DNA of 64,000 nt from Pycnopodia helianthoides. Taxonomy: Eukaryota > Echinodermata > Asteroidea > Forcipulatida > Asteriidae. The DNA is taken from the NCBI GenBank assembly GCA_032158295.1, contig CM063246.1:10603608-10667607 (forward strand). The letters run 5' to 3'. Made by a program: the position numbers and the translations under genes. The notes under the pieces were generated by a model. It saw only the letters and a program-made list of their open reading frames with translations, made no database searches and had not been told where the DNA came from. Below are positions 1-12,153 of the stretch, in pieces; position 1 is the first letter of the stretch; each line of letters begins with the position of its first letter.

Positions 1-1053
1 GCTTTTGCTCTGTAGTTTAAAACCCAGGATACACCACCAATGATGTGGGAAAGCCACTCTAAAGAACACCACCTAATAGTCAAATCCACACTAACATGCA
101 TAGGGTTATGTGATCATGCCTTTGTATTCCATGGTTATCAACCCATCCCACCCCAATCTCTTAGATTCAAAAAAAGTAAAGGGCTAAAAAAAGAAGATTT
201 CTTTGGAAATGAGGTTTGAACATAATTTTTAGCTGCAGCTGTCGCAGCTTCTAGGAGTAATGTTGAGAATTACATGATCATTAACCAACCAGTGGCGTAA
301 CTAGGGGGATGGCCGAGCCCCCCAGTTGATGTCCATGCCCCCCCTTTGAATTCTGGACTTTTGAGATTTAAAATTATCCAAATTAAAAATTGCATTTTAT
401 GAGCTTTTATGTAGTATTTTCAGTGTTTTTAAAACTTTCTGTTTACACACAGACAACGGTACCGGTACTATCTATTTGTTTTTACCTCCACCACAGATTA
501 TCAAACAAAAAATTTCAAACAAAAAATAGTAAGTGACATAAAAAGAGCACTGAAATGGGGCTTGTTTAGGAAGAATGCAAACAGAAAATACAGTTTTATT
601 TGGCCAGAAGTGCCCCCAGGACAAAATGGTTGCTATCAAGTTTAATTCAATTTAGAATCCAAAGAACTTAATTTATTTTTGAATAAAAAAAAGTTTTGAA
701 ATGAAGGTGAAATTTTTGTTTCCAATGTTATTTATTTAAAGTAGCTCACACTTTCTTATTCTCAAAATAGTATCAAGTTGACAACGCCCCCTCCCATCCC
801 TTTTTCTTTTAGAAAAAATTAGTGGGCCGGTTATAGAGCGCCCTCTTTTGTACGATTTTTGCAAATCAACAAACCTCGCAGTCGTATCAACACAGGACGG
901 ATCCAGAAGCAGCGAAAGTGCCTTGATGAAACCCGACATTTTTGGGAATAAATTTCAAAATAATGAAAAAACATAATGAGCTTCCTTAGTCATAGCTCGG
1001 CAGTTCACCATCTGGACCCTTATTAGCTCAAAAATATCGCAGGGTTTTTAGAT
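1..1053. other. Non-coding upstream region
   Basis: No convincing gene is seen. Sequence near 291-345 (agtggcgtaactaggggg and a C-rich run) resembles the end of a decayed DNA transposon family common in invertebrates; this is from general knowledge and is not verified. The rest is AT-rich single-copy-looking DNA upstream of the MATCAP gene. Confidence 0.4.
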
Positions 1054-1194
1054 ATGCGTCGCCGTCGGAGGGCACTTTCCCATGGGTCGACTCGAGCCCG
1101 GCAACGGACGCACGCACCTGACAACGGCTTGGACGGCCGCGGTGAACCCAGTGCATATGCTCGGGAGGAGTTGGAAATCGTGATGCCATTGCCG
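1054..1194 (+). CDS. Possible first coding exon of MATCAP (Arg-rich)
   Basis: A CpG-rich patch in otherwise AT-rich DNA holds an open frame of 47 codons starting at ATG 1054, with an in-frame TAG just upstream, and ending at a good donor (CCG|GTGGGT). Its phase (0) matches the next candidate acceptor (TCATCACAG at 1919), so it can be joined to the MATCAP exon at 1920-2561 without a stop. The peptide is arginine-rich and low in complexity, so this could equally be a CpG-rich untranslated first exon. A second in-frame ATG at 1183 would leave only four coding residues. No homology supports it; the support is phase and splice signals only. Confidence 0.3.
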
Positions 1195-1979
1195 GTGGGT
1201 GATATAAACTAACACAACAAAATCAAACAATTATAATCACAAGTAGATGAAGAATAAAGCCCGATACAGTATAGAATGCAGGGCCACTAACTAGCCCCAT
1301 AATTAGTGCCAATATCGCTGCCCGCTGGGGAGAGGAAGTCCAGCGTATTGGCTTGGCACAATATTTATGGGGCTAGGCCACTTTATAATTTAGGCCGTTG
1401 TCGTTGTTTATACAATGAACGAAATGTAGAGTGGTCCACAAACCATGACAGAGAATGGGCCCAAACCCTGTAGGCAGTATTCTACAAGTAATACTGCTCT
1501 AACCATAACCATGGAATAAATTCAATAAAGAGTGTCAAACTAATAACTATAAAACAAACAAGTAATCCTCGCTGCTTGACACTGACAGTCTTACTCTTAG
1601 GTTTAAATTCTTTAAGGCCAAGGTAGGCCTTAGTCTGAGACCTAGTAATGTATGGGGTGTGACTGTGAATAAGACAGAGCTACAAGTTCTGTCACAAATA
1701 TCACGTCGCCTAAAATGAATAACGCATTGAAAAAGGCACAGGGACATTAATTCCCCAAATGGCGTAACCGAGATTATTATGAAAATGACGTCAGGTGAAA
1801 TATCGTTAAGAAGTAACCACAGTGTTTAACCACAGTGTCACAAACTGTATTTCTTAAGCAGTGAGCTGGTTTTATTACTCATTGGAGGCCTTTTCATTGT
1901 TTTTGCTTCTTCATCACAGATAAACCTTGAGCAAGTTAGTGTGGTATGTTTCCAACCAGCCAGCCACAAATGCGACAGG

Positions 1980-4900
1980 ATGTTATCGAGGGCCATACAA
2001 CTCGAAAGTGGTTTAAATTTAAATTCAAGAACTGCATCAGTAACTTACAGGCCCCAACATTCAGCAGGAAGTAGGACAACAAATCAATGCGTCACAAGAC
2101 TACAAAGGTCCAACTTCAGTGATGAGACACTTTCCATGTCATCAAGGACTCTATCCACCCCTACGAGGAGTGTGAAGTTACCAACTCTCACCAAAAACAC
2201 CACCCCAAAAAGTAGCAGTAGTGTTAATCATAAATCAGCCAGCAAGCCTTGTCGTAAAAACTCACGTGGTTCTGGTAGTGGTAAAACCACAAAGAGTCAG
2301 CCGAATCGGACCAACAGAGAGCTTGCCAACGTAGACTTGAAGCCAAGTTCAGCACAGCAGGGAAATGCATCCGGTAAGCCCCCTAAGAAACCAAGGAGCG
2401 TCCCTCTCTTGGCTGCCATAACACCTGACAATGTCGAGGAGGAAAAGGCTAAGTTCTTCAGCAGCAACTACACCTACAATCCACAGTTTACGTACAAAAC
2501 TCCCCCATCTGCTAAAGTGCTCCAGAGACATGGAAAGGCATCTGACAAGCTGGTTCAATCGGTGGGTCAAAACTTGAATTACGTATTAGCGTACATTATA
2601 CTTTCAAAGCACGTGGACAATATTGGTAATTGTCAAAGACCAGTATCAGTACTTATGCGACCCTATGTGAACATGAAATAACAAACCTGTGAAAGTTTAA
2701 GCTCAATCGGTCAAACTATTACAAACAATCGGTGACCGAAGAGCAATCAAGCGTGGCGTGTCTTAGCCGAACGGATAAGAGCACCGGACTCAAGCTCTGG
2801 TGTTTCTGTTCAGCAGAGTGTGGGTTCTAGTCCCAGTCGTGACACTTGTGTCCTTAAGCAAGACACTTAACCATTATTGCTGCGTCCTTCGGACGTAAAG
2901 CCGTTGGTCCCGTGTGTTGTGTAATGCACGTAAAAGAACCAAGTGCACTTATCGAAAAGAGAAGGGGTTCGCCCCGGTGTTCCTGGTTTGATTGGCAGCA
3001 TATTGCGCCACCGCACCTTGTAAACCATTACATTGTGCTATGTAAAGGAATAGGTCTCAAACTTCAAAAAGTAGCTCCACATATATACCTTGCAGGAAAA
3101 TACTGACTGTTGAAGCGCCTTGAGCGTCACTGAGTGACGGATATGAGCGCTATATAAGAAGCCACTATTATTATTACTATTATTATTAAGCGACGTGCAG
3201 TGTGCATGGAAAAGCATGATTGCTTCCCACCATTCGGCAGCAGCACTTGGAAGCAGTCATACTTTTCCACGCACACTGCCAGTAACTTGCTTGGTTTGTT
3301 TACATTGCAACCAACTATGAATCATGCGACTCTGATCACTGATCGTGTGTATTTGTTAATTCATATCTCAAAAACTTTAGCAAAAGTATTTCAAGGGAAG
3401 TTTTCCACTATGACCATCATCGTACCACGTAGGTTATGTGTAAACTTGTGATCATATATGTTTGATCTTTGCTTAGTGTTGTGCACACCCTTTAATTGTT
3501 TTGTTTTAAATCGTTTATTGCTAATTCTTCACAGGCTATGAAAATCTTCAAAGTCACCCTTGACAGGTTCAAGACATATAAGAAGTTTGAATCCTCAACT
3601 GGTGGTAGACCCATCACAACCACTCAGTTCACCTCAATGTTCCACCAGTATCTAGCCCAGGAGGGTCTGGTCAACAAGGTGGTTCTTAACCTCAGTGTAA
3701 CGCTGGTCGCAAGGGCGTTGATGACACGAATAAACGGCCGGCCGACGCTCAATGTCAGACCAAATATCTTGAAGTCACAGTGGTCAGACGGTTTGCTGAG
3801 GCATGAAATAGGTAAGGGTCATGTTCATCATTGTGTCATTCATTTTGATTTGAATGGAGTTCAGAACCCACATGGATTCATTTGAGACATGAACTCGGGT
3901 CATCATTCTGTGATTTGACAATTTCCCATAATCCTTACATGACGAGTTGCTGTGATAATGTTTTTAATTTCAGAAGCGGAAAGAATTACCGCACTGTTTG
4001 GAGAAAATTAGAAAATCTTTTACAAACTACGTTTAAAAAATGATACTTCATCAGAGTAGGAATGTCTTTGACAAAGACTTTACATCATAAAGAAGCCTGA
4101 CGATAAAAATAACCAACATCCAGAATCGAGTGTCACTTTGAGCTCAATCAACCCTAACATCCTCGAGTGATTTACTGGGATCCTTCCTCACTCTAACAAA
4201 ATCCAACAGCACAGTAAATCAACACCCAAACTGTTGGAGAATTTACGTGAGACCTCTTTACGTGAACGTGCAGTTTGTGATAATTATGCAATGACATACA
4301 GTCACTGGCTTCAACTTTCCTGTTACATATCGTCTTTAATCTTTAGTAGAATTCGGTAGCCAATCAAATGAATAGCTTCGGGACAGCTCCTGTTCAGGGA
4401 TATTCGGCAGAAAATTGTCTATTTATAGCTTTCCATTATTTACTTAAAATTCTCCTTTCTGTGTTGTTTCAAGGTACACATTATATCAGAAGTGCAAACA
4501 ACTGTGAACACCCATGGAGTTCAGCCAAGGTTCGAAGAAGTCATCACATTGGACCGGTCAAAGCAACAGAAGAAGGTATTGCAAGTCTTCACAGCGTGTT
4601 ACTCCGCAAGGAGCCGGTCTTGTTCCGCTCGGCGATGCTGTACTACTCCACCTACACTGCCTCCAAGCTGTCTTTTGCCGCCTTGTTTGCCGACTTGGGA
4701 GTGTATGTCGAGGATCCTGATATAAGATGGGAGTACTGTCTGAGAGCAAAGCGGGGTCAGGTTGACACATCTAAACCAGGTCAGTTCATGTTGGCGCAGG
4801 TGGTCGGGTTGGGGTAGTGGTATATTTTCTCGCCTTCCACCTCAGGGACCCCAGTTCGAATCCCGCCAGGGGGCACTATGTGGATTGGGTTTTCAGTCCC

Positions 4901-6135
4901 TACCTGATGACATGGGTTTTCCCTGAAATAGTTCTCTTAGTTTTTCCTTCCACATCTAAAATTGAAACTTCCTTCTTTGTCTGCTCCCCATGGGGTTCTT
5001 GGATAGTGCAGTGATGAAGTTCGCGTTTCTGAAAGTCCTTGGCTTCACAAATAGAATTAATAAATAAATGTTTTACTCTTCAAGATACTTGGACAACTAG
5101 TTATTATTTCTGAGCTCTTTACAGGGAATGTTGATTTCTTGAGAGGATGCAGCCACCCAAACTTCTGAAATTGTTTGTTACGGAGAAATTATATCAGATT
5201 GGGGACACTAGCAGAGCAGTTAAAACAAGTTTTTTCTTGGATTCAATTTTTCTTATGAAGGAAAAAAACTTGCCCATTAAACAGGAAAAGCCTTCTGGAG
5301 TCACTTGTGGTTTAGACATACGACAATCACAATGCTTAAAAGTCCTTTCTTCTATATTTAAGTTCAGACACCTTTTAAGGAAATCAAATACATTCTTCAA
5401 ATCTGCAAGAAGAAAAAAATGAACTTCACTTGAACGATGATTTAACCTTGCTAGAGAAAATTTCAATACACAGTTCCGACAGTACAGTATTGGCTTCTGA
5501 CTCGCATCCCGAACAAAGATATTGACAAAACAGGGTGTCTGCATTACTGCAACATTCGGGCTAGATAGCTCAGTTGGTAGAGCACAGGCACAATGATCCG
5601 GAGGTCACAGTTTCATATCCCGCTCTAGTCAACCTTTCTTTTGTTCAACCAAAAATTTAAGACAGTACAAATTTAGTTTTGTTCAGTTTAAATTGTCACT
5701 ACTTAAAGAAAACAACTTTCCGATGATAACAAGATTATTTTCGTTATTTCAGGTTGTTTTAAGAAAGACCAAGTCTACTTGGAAGGTGCCTTTCGTGTTC
5801 TACGCTATCGCCACATCATTGACTTCCACAGCTTGTACAAACTTGGAAAAGTCGCTCTGGAAGATGTGGAGAACCTAAAGGGTCTTGTGGACCTCGACTC
5901 TCCCAACCTGAAAATCCCAACCTTCATGACGGACCTTGAGGAATATCGTAAAAGACTGGACTACATCATGCTAAGGAATGGGCTGGATGATGAAGAGTTG
6001 GCCGTTCTGTATCCAGAGGAGTCGCCATGTAAAGCAGTGGCCGTTACTTGTCCAGTGGAACGCGAAGAGAGTTGTGATGTTTTGGAGGAGGCAGGGCTCA
6101 GTTCTGATGCCGAGGATAATTCAGAAGCACATTAG
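1980..6135 (+). CDS. MATCAP: Microtubule tyrosine carboxypeptidase (MATCAP/KIAA0895 family)
   Basis: Coding exons are 1980-2561, 3535-3811, 4474-4779 and 5753-6135. All have GT-AG borders, and the joined frame is 515 codons plus TAG. The first 130 residues are Ser/Thr/Lys-rich and probably disordered. The conserved domain begins near residue 150 (NPQF motif near 173) and runs to about 490. The zinc-protease motif HEIGTH is at residues 284-289, and its Gly codon is split by the intron after 3811. The downstream TEEG (318-321) offers the expected third-ligand glutamate. Known family members remove the C-terminal tyrosine of alpha-tubulin on microtubules. The C-terminal tail is acidic. The true start may lie upstream: the frame stays open to the acceptor at 1919, and a possible exon lies at 1054-1194. 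Assignment rests on family motifs such as WEYC and RAKRGQ. The copy looks intact. It is convergent with GSTO. Confidence 0.9.
2583..2740 (+). repeat. Fragment of the TTAAAGG-type inverted-repeat element
   Basis: The stretch 'ggtaattgtcaaagaccagt ... aacaaacctgtg' matches the left part of the element at 21804-22179. It lacks the right terminus, so it is a truncated copy next to the exon boundary at 2561. Confidence 0.5.
2752..3187 (+). mobile_element. tRNA-headed SINE in MATCAP intron
   Basis: The 5' part resembles a tRNA-Leu/Ser-like head (A-box-like TCTTAGCCGAACGG, B-box-like GGGTTCTAGTCCC near 2822). A conserved-looking body with TCCTTCGGACGTAAAGCCG follows, and it ends with GCGCTATATAAG and an ATT microsatellite tail. 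This is the layout of a full-length tRNA-derived SINE. It lies in the first MATCAP intron in sense orientation. The family name was not determined. Confidence 0.75.
4792..5010 (+). mobile_element. SINE-like element with tRNA B box
   Basis: It starts directly after the MATCAP donor at 4779. A GGTCGGGTTGGGGTAG A-box-like segment is followed by a perfect B-box-like GTTCGAATCCC (near 4854) and a C/T-rich body. This fits a tRNA-derived SINE head of a family different from the copy at 2752. The 3' limit is approximate. Confidence 0.5.
5558..5640 (+). mobile_element. tRNA-derived SINE head (GGGCTAGATAGCTCAG family)
   Basis: It carries a good A box (TAGCTCAGTTGG) and a degenerate B box (agtttcatatcccgc). 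The same head recurs at about 30112 (plus strand), 50695 and 60714 (both minus strand). The acceptor arms do not pair, so this is a SINE remnant rather than a working tRNA gene. Confidence 0.6.
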
Positions 6136-8518
6136 CCGATGAATTGCCAGTGGGTGAAAAAGTTGTATCCACTTGGATTTAGTTGACGACCCCAGATCTA
6201 ATTAGACTGTAAATCGTGTAGCCAAGTGTGGATCCAGCTTGTTGTTGATTGCAAGGGGAGGGTTAAGGGATTGGCGAGGCTACATTTTAACAACTCACAA
6301 TGCCAATCGGAAAAGGGATATGGCAGTGGCAATCTTTCAAAACAAGAAACGTCGCAAACAATACTTGTCCAAGTTGGTAATACTGACTTATTAGTTTATT
6401 CTATTTCATTAGCAATGTTGTTAAAATTAAGAGCTCAGGATTTTCTTCAAGTTTCATACACCTATAAAAAAAACTAAAGAAGTTTACACAACTGATACAA
6501 AAATAATGGCTAATGGTACATGTATTCCCTTAACCAGGTAGACAAGTAGTTTTTAAATCACAGTGGTTATCACCATGGCTATACAAATACTTCTAAAAAA
6601 TATACACCCAAAAAAGAAAGCCAACAGCGAAAAAAAAAAGGACACCAGTTGCCATCTGTCATTGTGCCAACACAATTATGGAACATGTATGACGACCTGA
6701 TACAAACTGCCTGTTAGTTTCAACTTTGTGCACAAGCTTTGAACTGCACCTCTAAGGCTAGCCTACTGCACTTTGATTTGGACCCCCTCGATACCCTCTC
6801 TGATTAGTTGAATGAACAGTCACTTTACTATAAATAAATCAATAGTCAACTTGTGGGTACTGCTATGAAGATGAGCAGAGTATACTGTTCGAAACGTCGA
6901 GACCACACTGGCTCTTTTCAGAGCCAACAACACTTCCACAAAAGAGATTTAATACATGGTTGTACCAGCAAGTTTACTATTCTTATTTCCACACCATGCA
7001 AAGCTTCAAACACCAGTCACCTTTACTGTTCCCCTTTTTGCAAATATTCCAGGCAAACAGATTGCATGGTTGATAACTTTTCAAAGAACAAAAAACAGCA
7101 GGATTTGCATTTTTGACAAAACGATTATCTAAAAAATGAAATTCAATGGCCTGACATTTCGATCCTAGTAGAGTCTTTGATATTTCTTCTCTCTCTCATT
7201 TAGCCTTCGAGAAAAGACTCTGCTACGGTCGAGCCATTAACTATTTTTTGCACTTATACCACAGGTCCTTTTGGTTGGTAAGCAGTTTGCAACAGCTAAT
7301 TTTATTTTTTCAAAACAATCTATTAACACTTCCAAATATCTGAATATTTAGTGTTAATATTTCTTTGGCACTAAGTAGGTTGTCGTCGCATTGTGTTCAA
7401 AGTAAGAACTTGCAACCATATATTTTTTGATATTTCTATGTATGAAAAATTATGAGAAAATGAATCAAACTAAAGTAATACTTCAAATTAAAAAGTGAAA
7501 TGTTTTGAAAAAATATAATTTCTTCTTATTGTTATCTATAGCTTATAGCGTATGAGTGAGGAGGTTCTTGGCACTGTTAAAGGACTCGGTCCCATACTAT
7601 AATAATGATCATAAATTGTTATTTTTTAGGAACAACTAACAACGAACGCACAATGTTTACAATGTGAAAGAACTTGGAACATTAACAATCATACGAAATT
7701 GCAACAAAACGGTGTACATTTGTAATATAACTTCCGCATGTACCTGACATGCCCAAATGGTTTTTGAGTTTCCTACTTTAGCTATGAAACATTAATTGGT
7801 CTCTGAGAGAATTTGAGGATCCGTTTTTGATAAGCGGCAAGTAAGCGGCTAATTTAAACATCGCGTTATTCTATATTGCCCAAAATTGAAGATCCTCTAA
7901 CCAGATGATAAATTTTAATTAATTTTAATAATTAAAAGTACTTGTTCTTTTACGTCATGCGATTTAAAACAGAAAATAACAGGATAACCATTACACATTT
8001 AGATCACACTGGTACAGCAACAAATTCTAAAAACCCACTCGCAGCAAACAACTAAACCTCCTACCCACGCCGACACAACCCTGGTCCGTTGTGACCCTCG
8101 TTTGAACAAATGGGCGGGGAACTATTATTTTTGAAATGATGCTGCGAAGCATCTGAAAGGTCCTATAACTATCCATATAGGACTCCTATACCAAGCTTTG
8201 GAGTGTCGCGGCAGTACACATGGCAAAATAAAGCATGACACGTGAGGCGTATTCCACCAATCAAAATGACAAAGATCTGTGTGTGCGGTAGGCCTATATA
8301 ATAGCAGTTCAACCTTTTGTCTAATGTTTTGTCCATAAACAAATTTCCCACAAACTGCAGTGTTTCACTCAGACGGAAGTATTTCTCTGAAAAAGTAGTT
8401 CTGATATTGAGTTAATTAAAACTATGCTATTAGAGTACAAATAATAGGCAATGGAGAGCAGAGTTGTTCTATTGAAGGCACACACAACTAGCTGTTGTAA
8501 CTTTGGTGTTAGTTATTT
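6136..8518. other. Intergenic region between convergent MATCAP and GSTO 3' ends
   Basis: No coding exon is seen. It holds the MATCAP 3' UTR (a CTATAAATAAATC-type polyadenylation candidate near 6830), one arm of the foldback repeat at about 6845-6990 (also at 28929-29145), and a short repeat near 7150-7250 with the phrase GACTCTGCTACGGTCGA that recurs near 41590. The GSTO 3' UTR should lie just below 8519. Confidence 0.5.
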
Positions 8519-11500
8519 TTACTCAATATCGAAGTCATAGATACCGTTGAGGTAATTGTTGAATTGCTTGACGATCGTTGAGTCTGGCACGGCTGCTTCC
8601 TGGACTCCTGCGTCTTGCTTCATAGCACCACGGTAAGCTGTCAGCTACAACGACAAATTAGTTGGGATGTTCATTACATATTTCAACAAATGTTTTCCTT
8701 CACACTGCAACTGCCTAACATGGTTTTTGATTGATAGATAAACTATGCCTGCCTGCCAAATGATACCATGTAGTTAACTTGTCTACACAGTACACAGTCA
8801 ACCCTCCTACTGCCTAACCATTCAATATCATTCACATGGTTTTGAATGATAGATAAACCATGCTTACAATGTTGAGAGGTAACAAAGTGCATGATAAGCA
8901 TGGCGGGTTAAAGCTTGGAATTGACATTTTGGCAAATTCTTTCAATTCATCAAAATGTTCTTTACTTTAACCCTGCGTTCCCAAATCCTTCTACATGCAT
9001 ATCCGATTGCCAAAGCAAAGGATTAAGGACTGGGGCCAGTAGCTAGGCCCAAATAACAAGTGCTTATCACTGGGTTTGTCATTACCAATCTCATCAAAGT
9101 CCAAACAGTTTAGTATTGAGTGACTTAGGAGAAGAGGATATGGGAGGATTGATGGCCACATGCTAGCAAGAATACCTAGTCTGTGTGGAGCACCTGAACC
9201 TGTTTTCAAGATTCTTGCTACTTGAGCAACTAATTAAGCTTTCAGGAGAAAAGAAGGTAGTTGGGCAATTGAAATAATACAAGTAATAATGACATACAAA
9301 TTCATAACTCTAAAATTCATCACAAATTAAAATCATGAGAAGAAATTGCAATTTAAAAGTACAACATTTGAAAAATTACAAAACAATTAAAGCATTTGTC
9401 AATTCTGCCTGGCACAGTGCTCAATGTAATGACTAATTAACAGCAAAATTGTTCAGTCAATGCATATTTTCACATAAGTTATTACTAATAAGGAAACAAT
9501 ATTGCTTTAATTTGCAAGAAAATAAAGCAGGGGTTAAAGGCCCTGTACACTATTGGTAAGATCGAAAAACACAATGTTCACAGATTCACACATAACTTAC
9601 ACGATTTAAAGTAAGTAATGGTAGAAAGGGTTCCTTAAAGTATTTCTGCCTAAAATGCTATCGTTTCTGAGAAACGAGTAAAACAATAGTAATTATTGCG
9701 CGCGATAATTTGAAAAAACAGAAAACACGTAAGATCTCTTTTCACTATTTTCTCGTGACCTCGATGACCAATTGAGCTCAAACTTTCACAGGTTTGTTTG
9801 CTCATGCATATGTTTAATCACACAAAATGTGGACACTGATTTTGAGCTGTTACCAAAAGTGTACAATACCTTTAAATCATGTTACAACACATACAAAACA
9901 CACAGCATTTTAATTAGTAACCAAGTTCTCAGGTTAGTCAAATTACACACTTCACAGCTCAACCTCCCTTAACACAACGATTTTAAGAGAGGACAGTAAA
10001 AAAGAAATAGCCACAGATCCTTATAAGAAAGATTTAACAATAACGATAAATACATATACTTACAGTTGGAAACTTATCAAATGGGAATTTATCACCAAAC
10101 ACAACCTGACGTTCAAACCAAGGCCAGATCAAGAAGTCTACCATTCCTGGCTTGGATCCTTCAAAAGAAAACGATGGAAACAAATAAATGTTGTGGCTCT
10201 TTTGTCAGTGTAAACATTTATTGTCACAGGTTACATTGATTATATCATACAACATTCAAAAAGCGTACAAAATTACAAAGTAAACAAAAACAACAACAAA
10301 CGAACATAAATTTCAAGTAAATTACAAAAAAAGAATTACACATGATTGTTCTATCACATGAAAAGTGAATGAAAAGTGGAATATTTCAAAACATGCATAA
10401 ATAGTCAAGTTTGGGATCCTTCAACTGAAATTTGAGCAAACACCGAATCAGACAAAACATTTACCTCCGAAAAATGGAGTGCTCCTCTCTTTGAGTTTCT
10501 CCTCGATCACAGAGAGATGACTGAGATATTCCTTGAACCACTTTTCTTCTTCTCCTTTGACAGGGTAGTAGGAGCACTTGAAGAATGCTGGACTTACCTA
10601 AACGACAGTCGCAAGAAATTTAAGAAGAAAAAACTTCACCTCAGGACATTTTGTCTCCTTACTGCAGGGTTAAGCTTTTTGTAAATTAGCCCAAGATTTG
10701 AACCATGTATTGTCATAAGTGAATCTTTCTGATGTATTAATGGTAGCGGTCACAACCAGTTTAATGAAAGATGGAACTTTGAATGGGACATTCCATCTTG
10801 CTAATGAAGCTACATTCACACACTCAAAAATAAATTGACACATTTTAAAAATGTATTATTCACATCTGAAAAGGAAGAAATGTGATCATTTTAAAGGCAG
10901 TTGATACTTTTGTTATTTATTCAAGAAAGATTATTACCATAAAAACTTACTTTGTAAAGAGCACCTAGATAATATAAAACATTGTGAGAAACGACTCCCT
11001 CTGAACTAATGTAGTTTTGGAGAAAGAGGTAGTTTCTTACTTAAAAGTATTTTAATCTTGTGCACAACTACTTCATTTCTTCTCACACATACCTTGCTAC
11101 CGTGGTATTCTAGGACCATCTTATCCAGGGCTTTCTGGTAAGGGTCTTGCGGCCAGAGTGGATTGTTACTGTAGGCATCATCGAGGTAGTCGCATATGAT
11201 GGCAGAGTCCGTTACGATCTTCTCATCACTCTCAAAGCATGGCGTAGAGCCCAGAGGGTTCTTGGTGAAGTACCATTCCGGCTTCTGCTTCAGGTCAATG
11301 TTAATAATGTGGTACCTGACAATTACAGTTTAAGAGAGACAACATGTAGGCTTTTAAAATAAGGGAATAAAAGAGTAGCGACTAGGTTTAAACTGGCCGT
11401 TTCAAACCGGCAGGGTCGTGTGATAAAAAACCGAGCCGATGGCAAAGGTCCTTTATCGCACAGCCATTTTTCAAATTTGTATATGGCTGAAAATTCACTA

Positions 11501-12153
11501 GACTGCACTAATTAGCTAGAATGCCCTTTATCGGTCCTTTATCGCACGGCCATTTTTCAAATTTGTATTTTATGAATGGGTGATAATACCTAAGACTACG
11601 GTTTGGGGGTAATTTTATGGTACTTTTTTACCTCAAAATGTATGAAAAATCAATCAGGTCATTTTTAAGTTGACTCTCCCAGGTGTTTCTGACATGTTGG
11701 CTGCAGATTGCACCTTGTATAACCTCACAAGGTTGTAAATGTCAAGTGATAAACCACAAGGGAAACTGACTGGGTACATTTTGTAAATAATAGTAGTATT
11801 TTTTTAGTAGTATAACTCACGTTACTTCCTTAGCTGCGAGAACAAGTCTTGCTCGTTGTGCAAAGGGGCAGAATCGGTTGCTATAGAGACGAACCTTTCC
11901 TTGCTCAAGAGGCGGCAAAGGCTCCCCTGGAATTGGATAAATTACATATTTTTATGAGGACATATATTTGACAAGAAAACTGCAAATGCAATTTGAGTGT
12001 TTTTGTTTTTTATATTAGATTTAAGATTATAAAAAGTTATAAAAGTGCTGTATCTGAACGCCACTTTTTCCGACCAGAAAAATTTTCACTGAACAATAAC
12101 ACCATGCATTGAATGTGCACAAATTTACCTCGGTAGGGAAAATAAGTTTTCAT
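8519..12153 (-). CDS. GSTO: Glutathione S-transferase omega
   Basis: Exons, 5' to 3' on the minus strand, are 12153-12129 (tentative), 11926-11821, 11315-11093, 10597-10465, 10158-10064 and 8644-8519. All junctions are GT-AG and in phase, giving 235 residues, about the usual omega GST length. The N-terminal thioredoxin fold has the active-site segment RFCPFAQR (Cys about 28, the omega-class catalytic cysteine) and the glutathione-binding [12 protein letters not shown], where a cis-Pro and Glu-Ser are expected. The helical C-terminal domain carries the class-typical [10 protein letters not shown]. Known members are cytosolic thioltransferases and dehydroascorbate reductases. Exons 2-6 are secure. 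Exon 1 (eight codons) is chosen only because it has an ATG, a donor (CGAG|GTAAAT) and the required phase. It does not resemble a typical GSTO start, so a real exon 1 further upstream, even beyond the retrotransposon, is possible. Confidence 0.92.
8714..8870. repeat. Interspersed repeat, GSTO last intron
   Basis: The phrases 'ttgaatgatagataaac' and 'tgataccatg...acacagtacacagt' occur here and again at 34533-34735. Both are non-coding, and the family is unknown. Confidence 0.5.
9534..9875. repeat. TTAAAGG...CCTTTAA inverted-repeat MITE (copy 1)
   Basis: It is bounded by TTAAAGGCCCTGTACACT and ...AGTGTACAATACCTTTAA, which form short terminal inverted repeats. There is no coding capacity. Related copies lie at 21804, 38162, 39694 and 61015. 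TTAA at both edges is compatible with insertion into TTAA or TA targets. It lies in the last GSTO intron. Confidence 0.6.

Noticed and set aside
5558..5640. Functional tRNA gene
   Set aside because: The B box is degraded and there is no closed acceptor stem.
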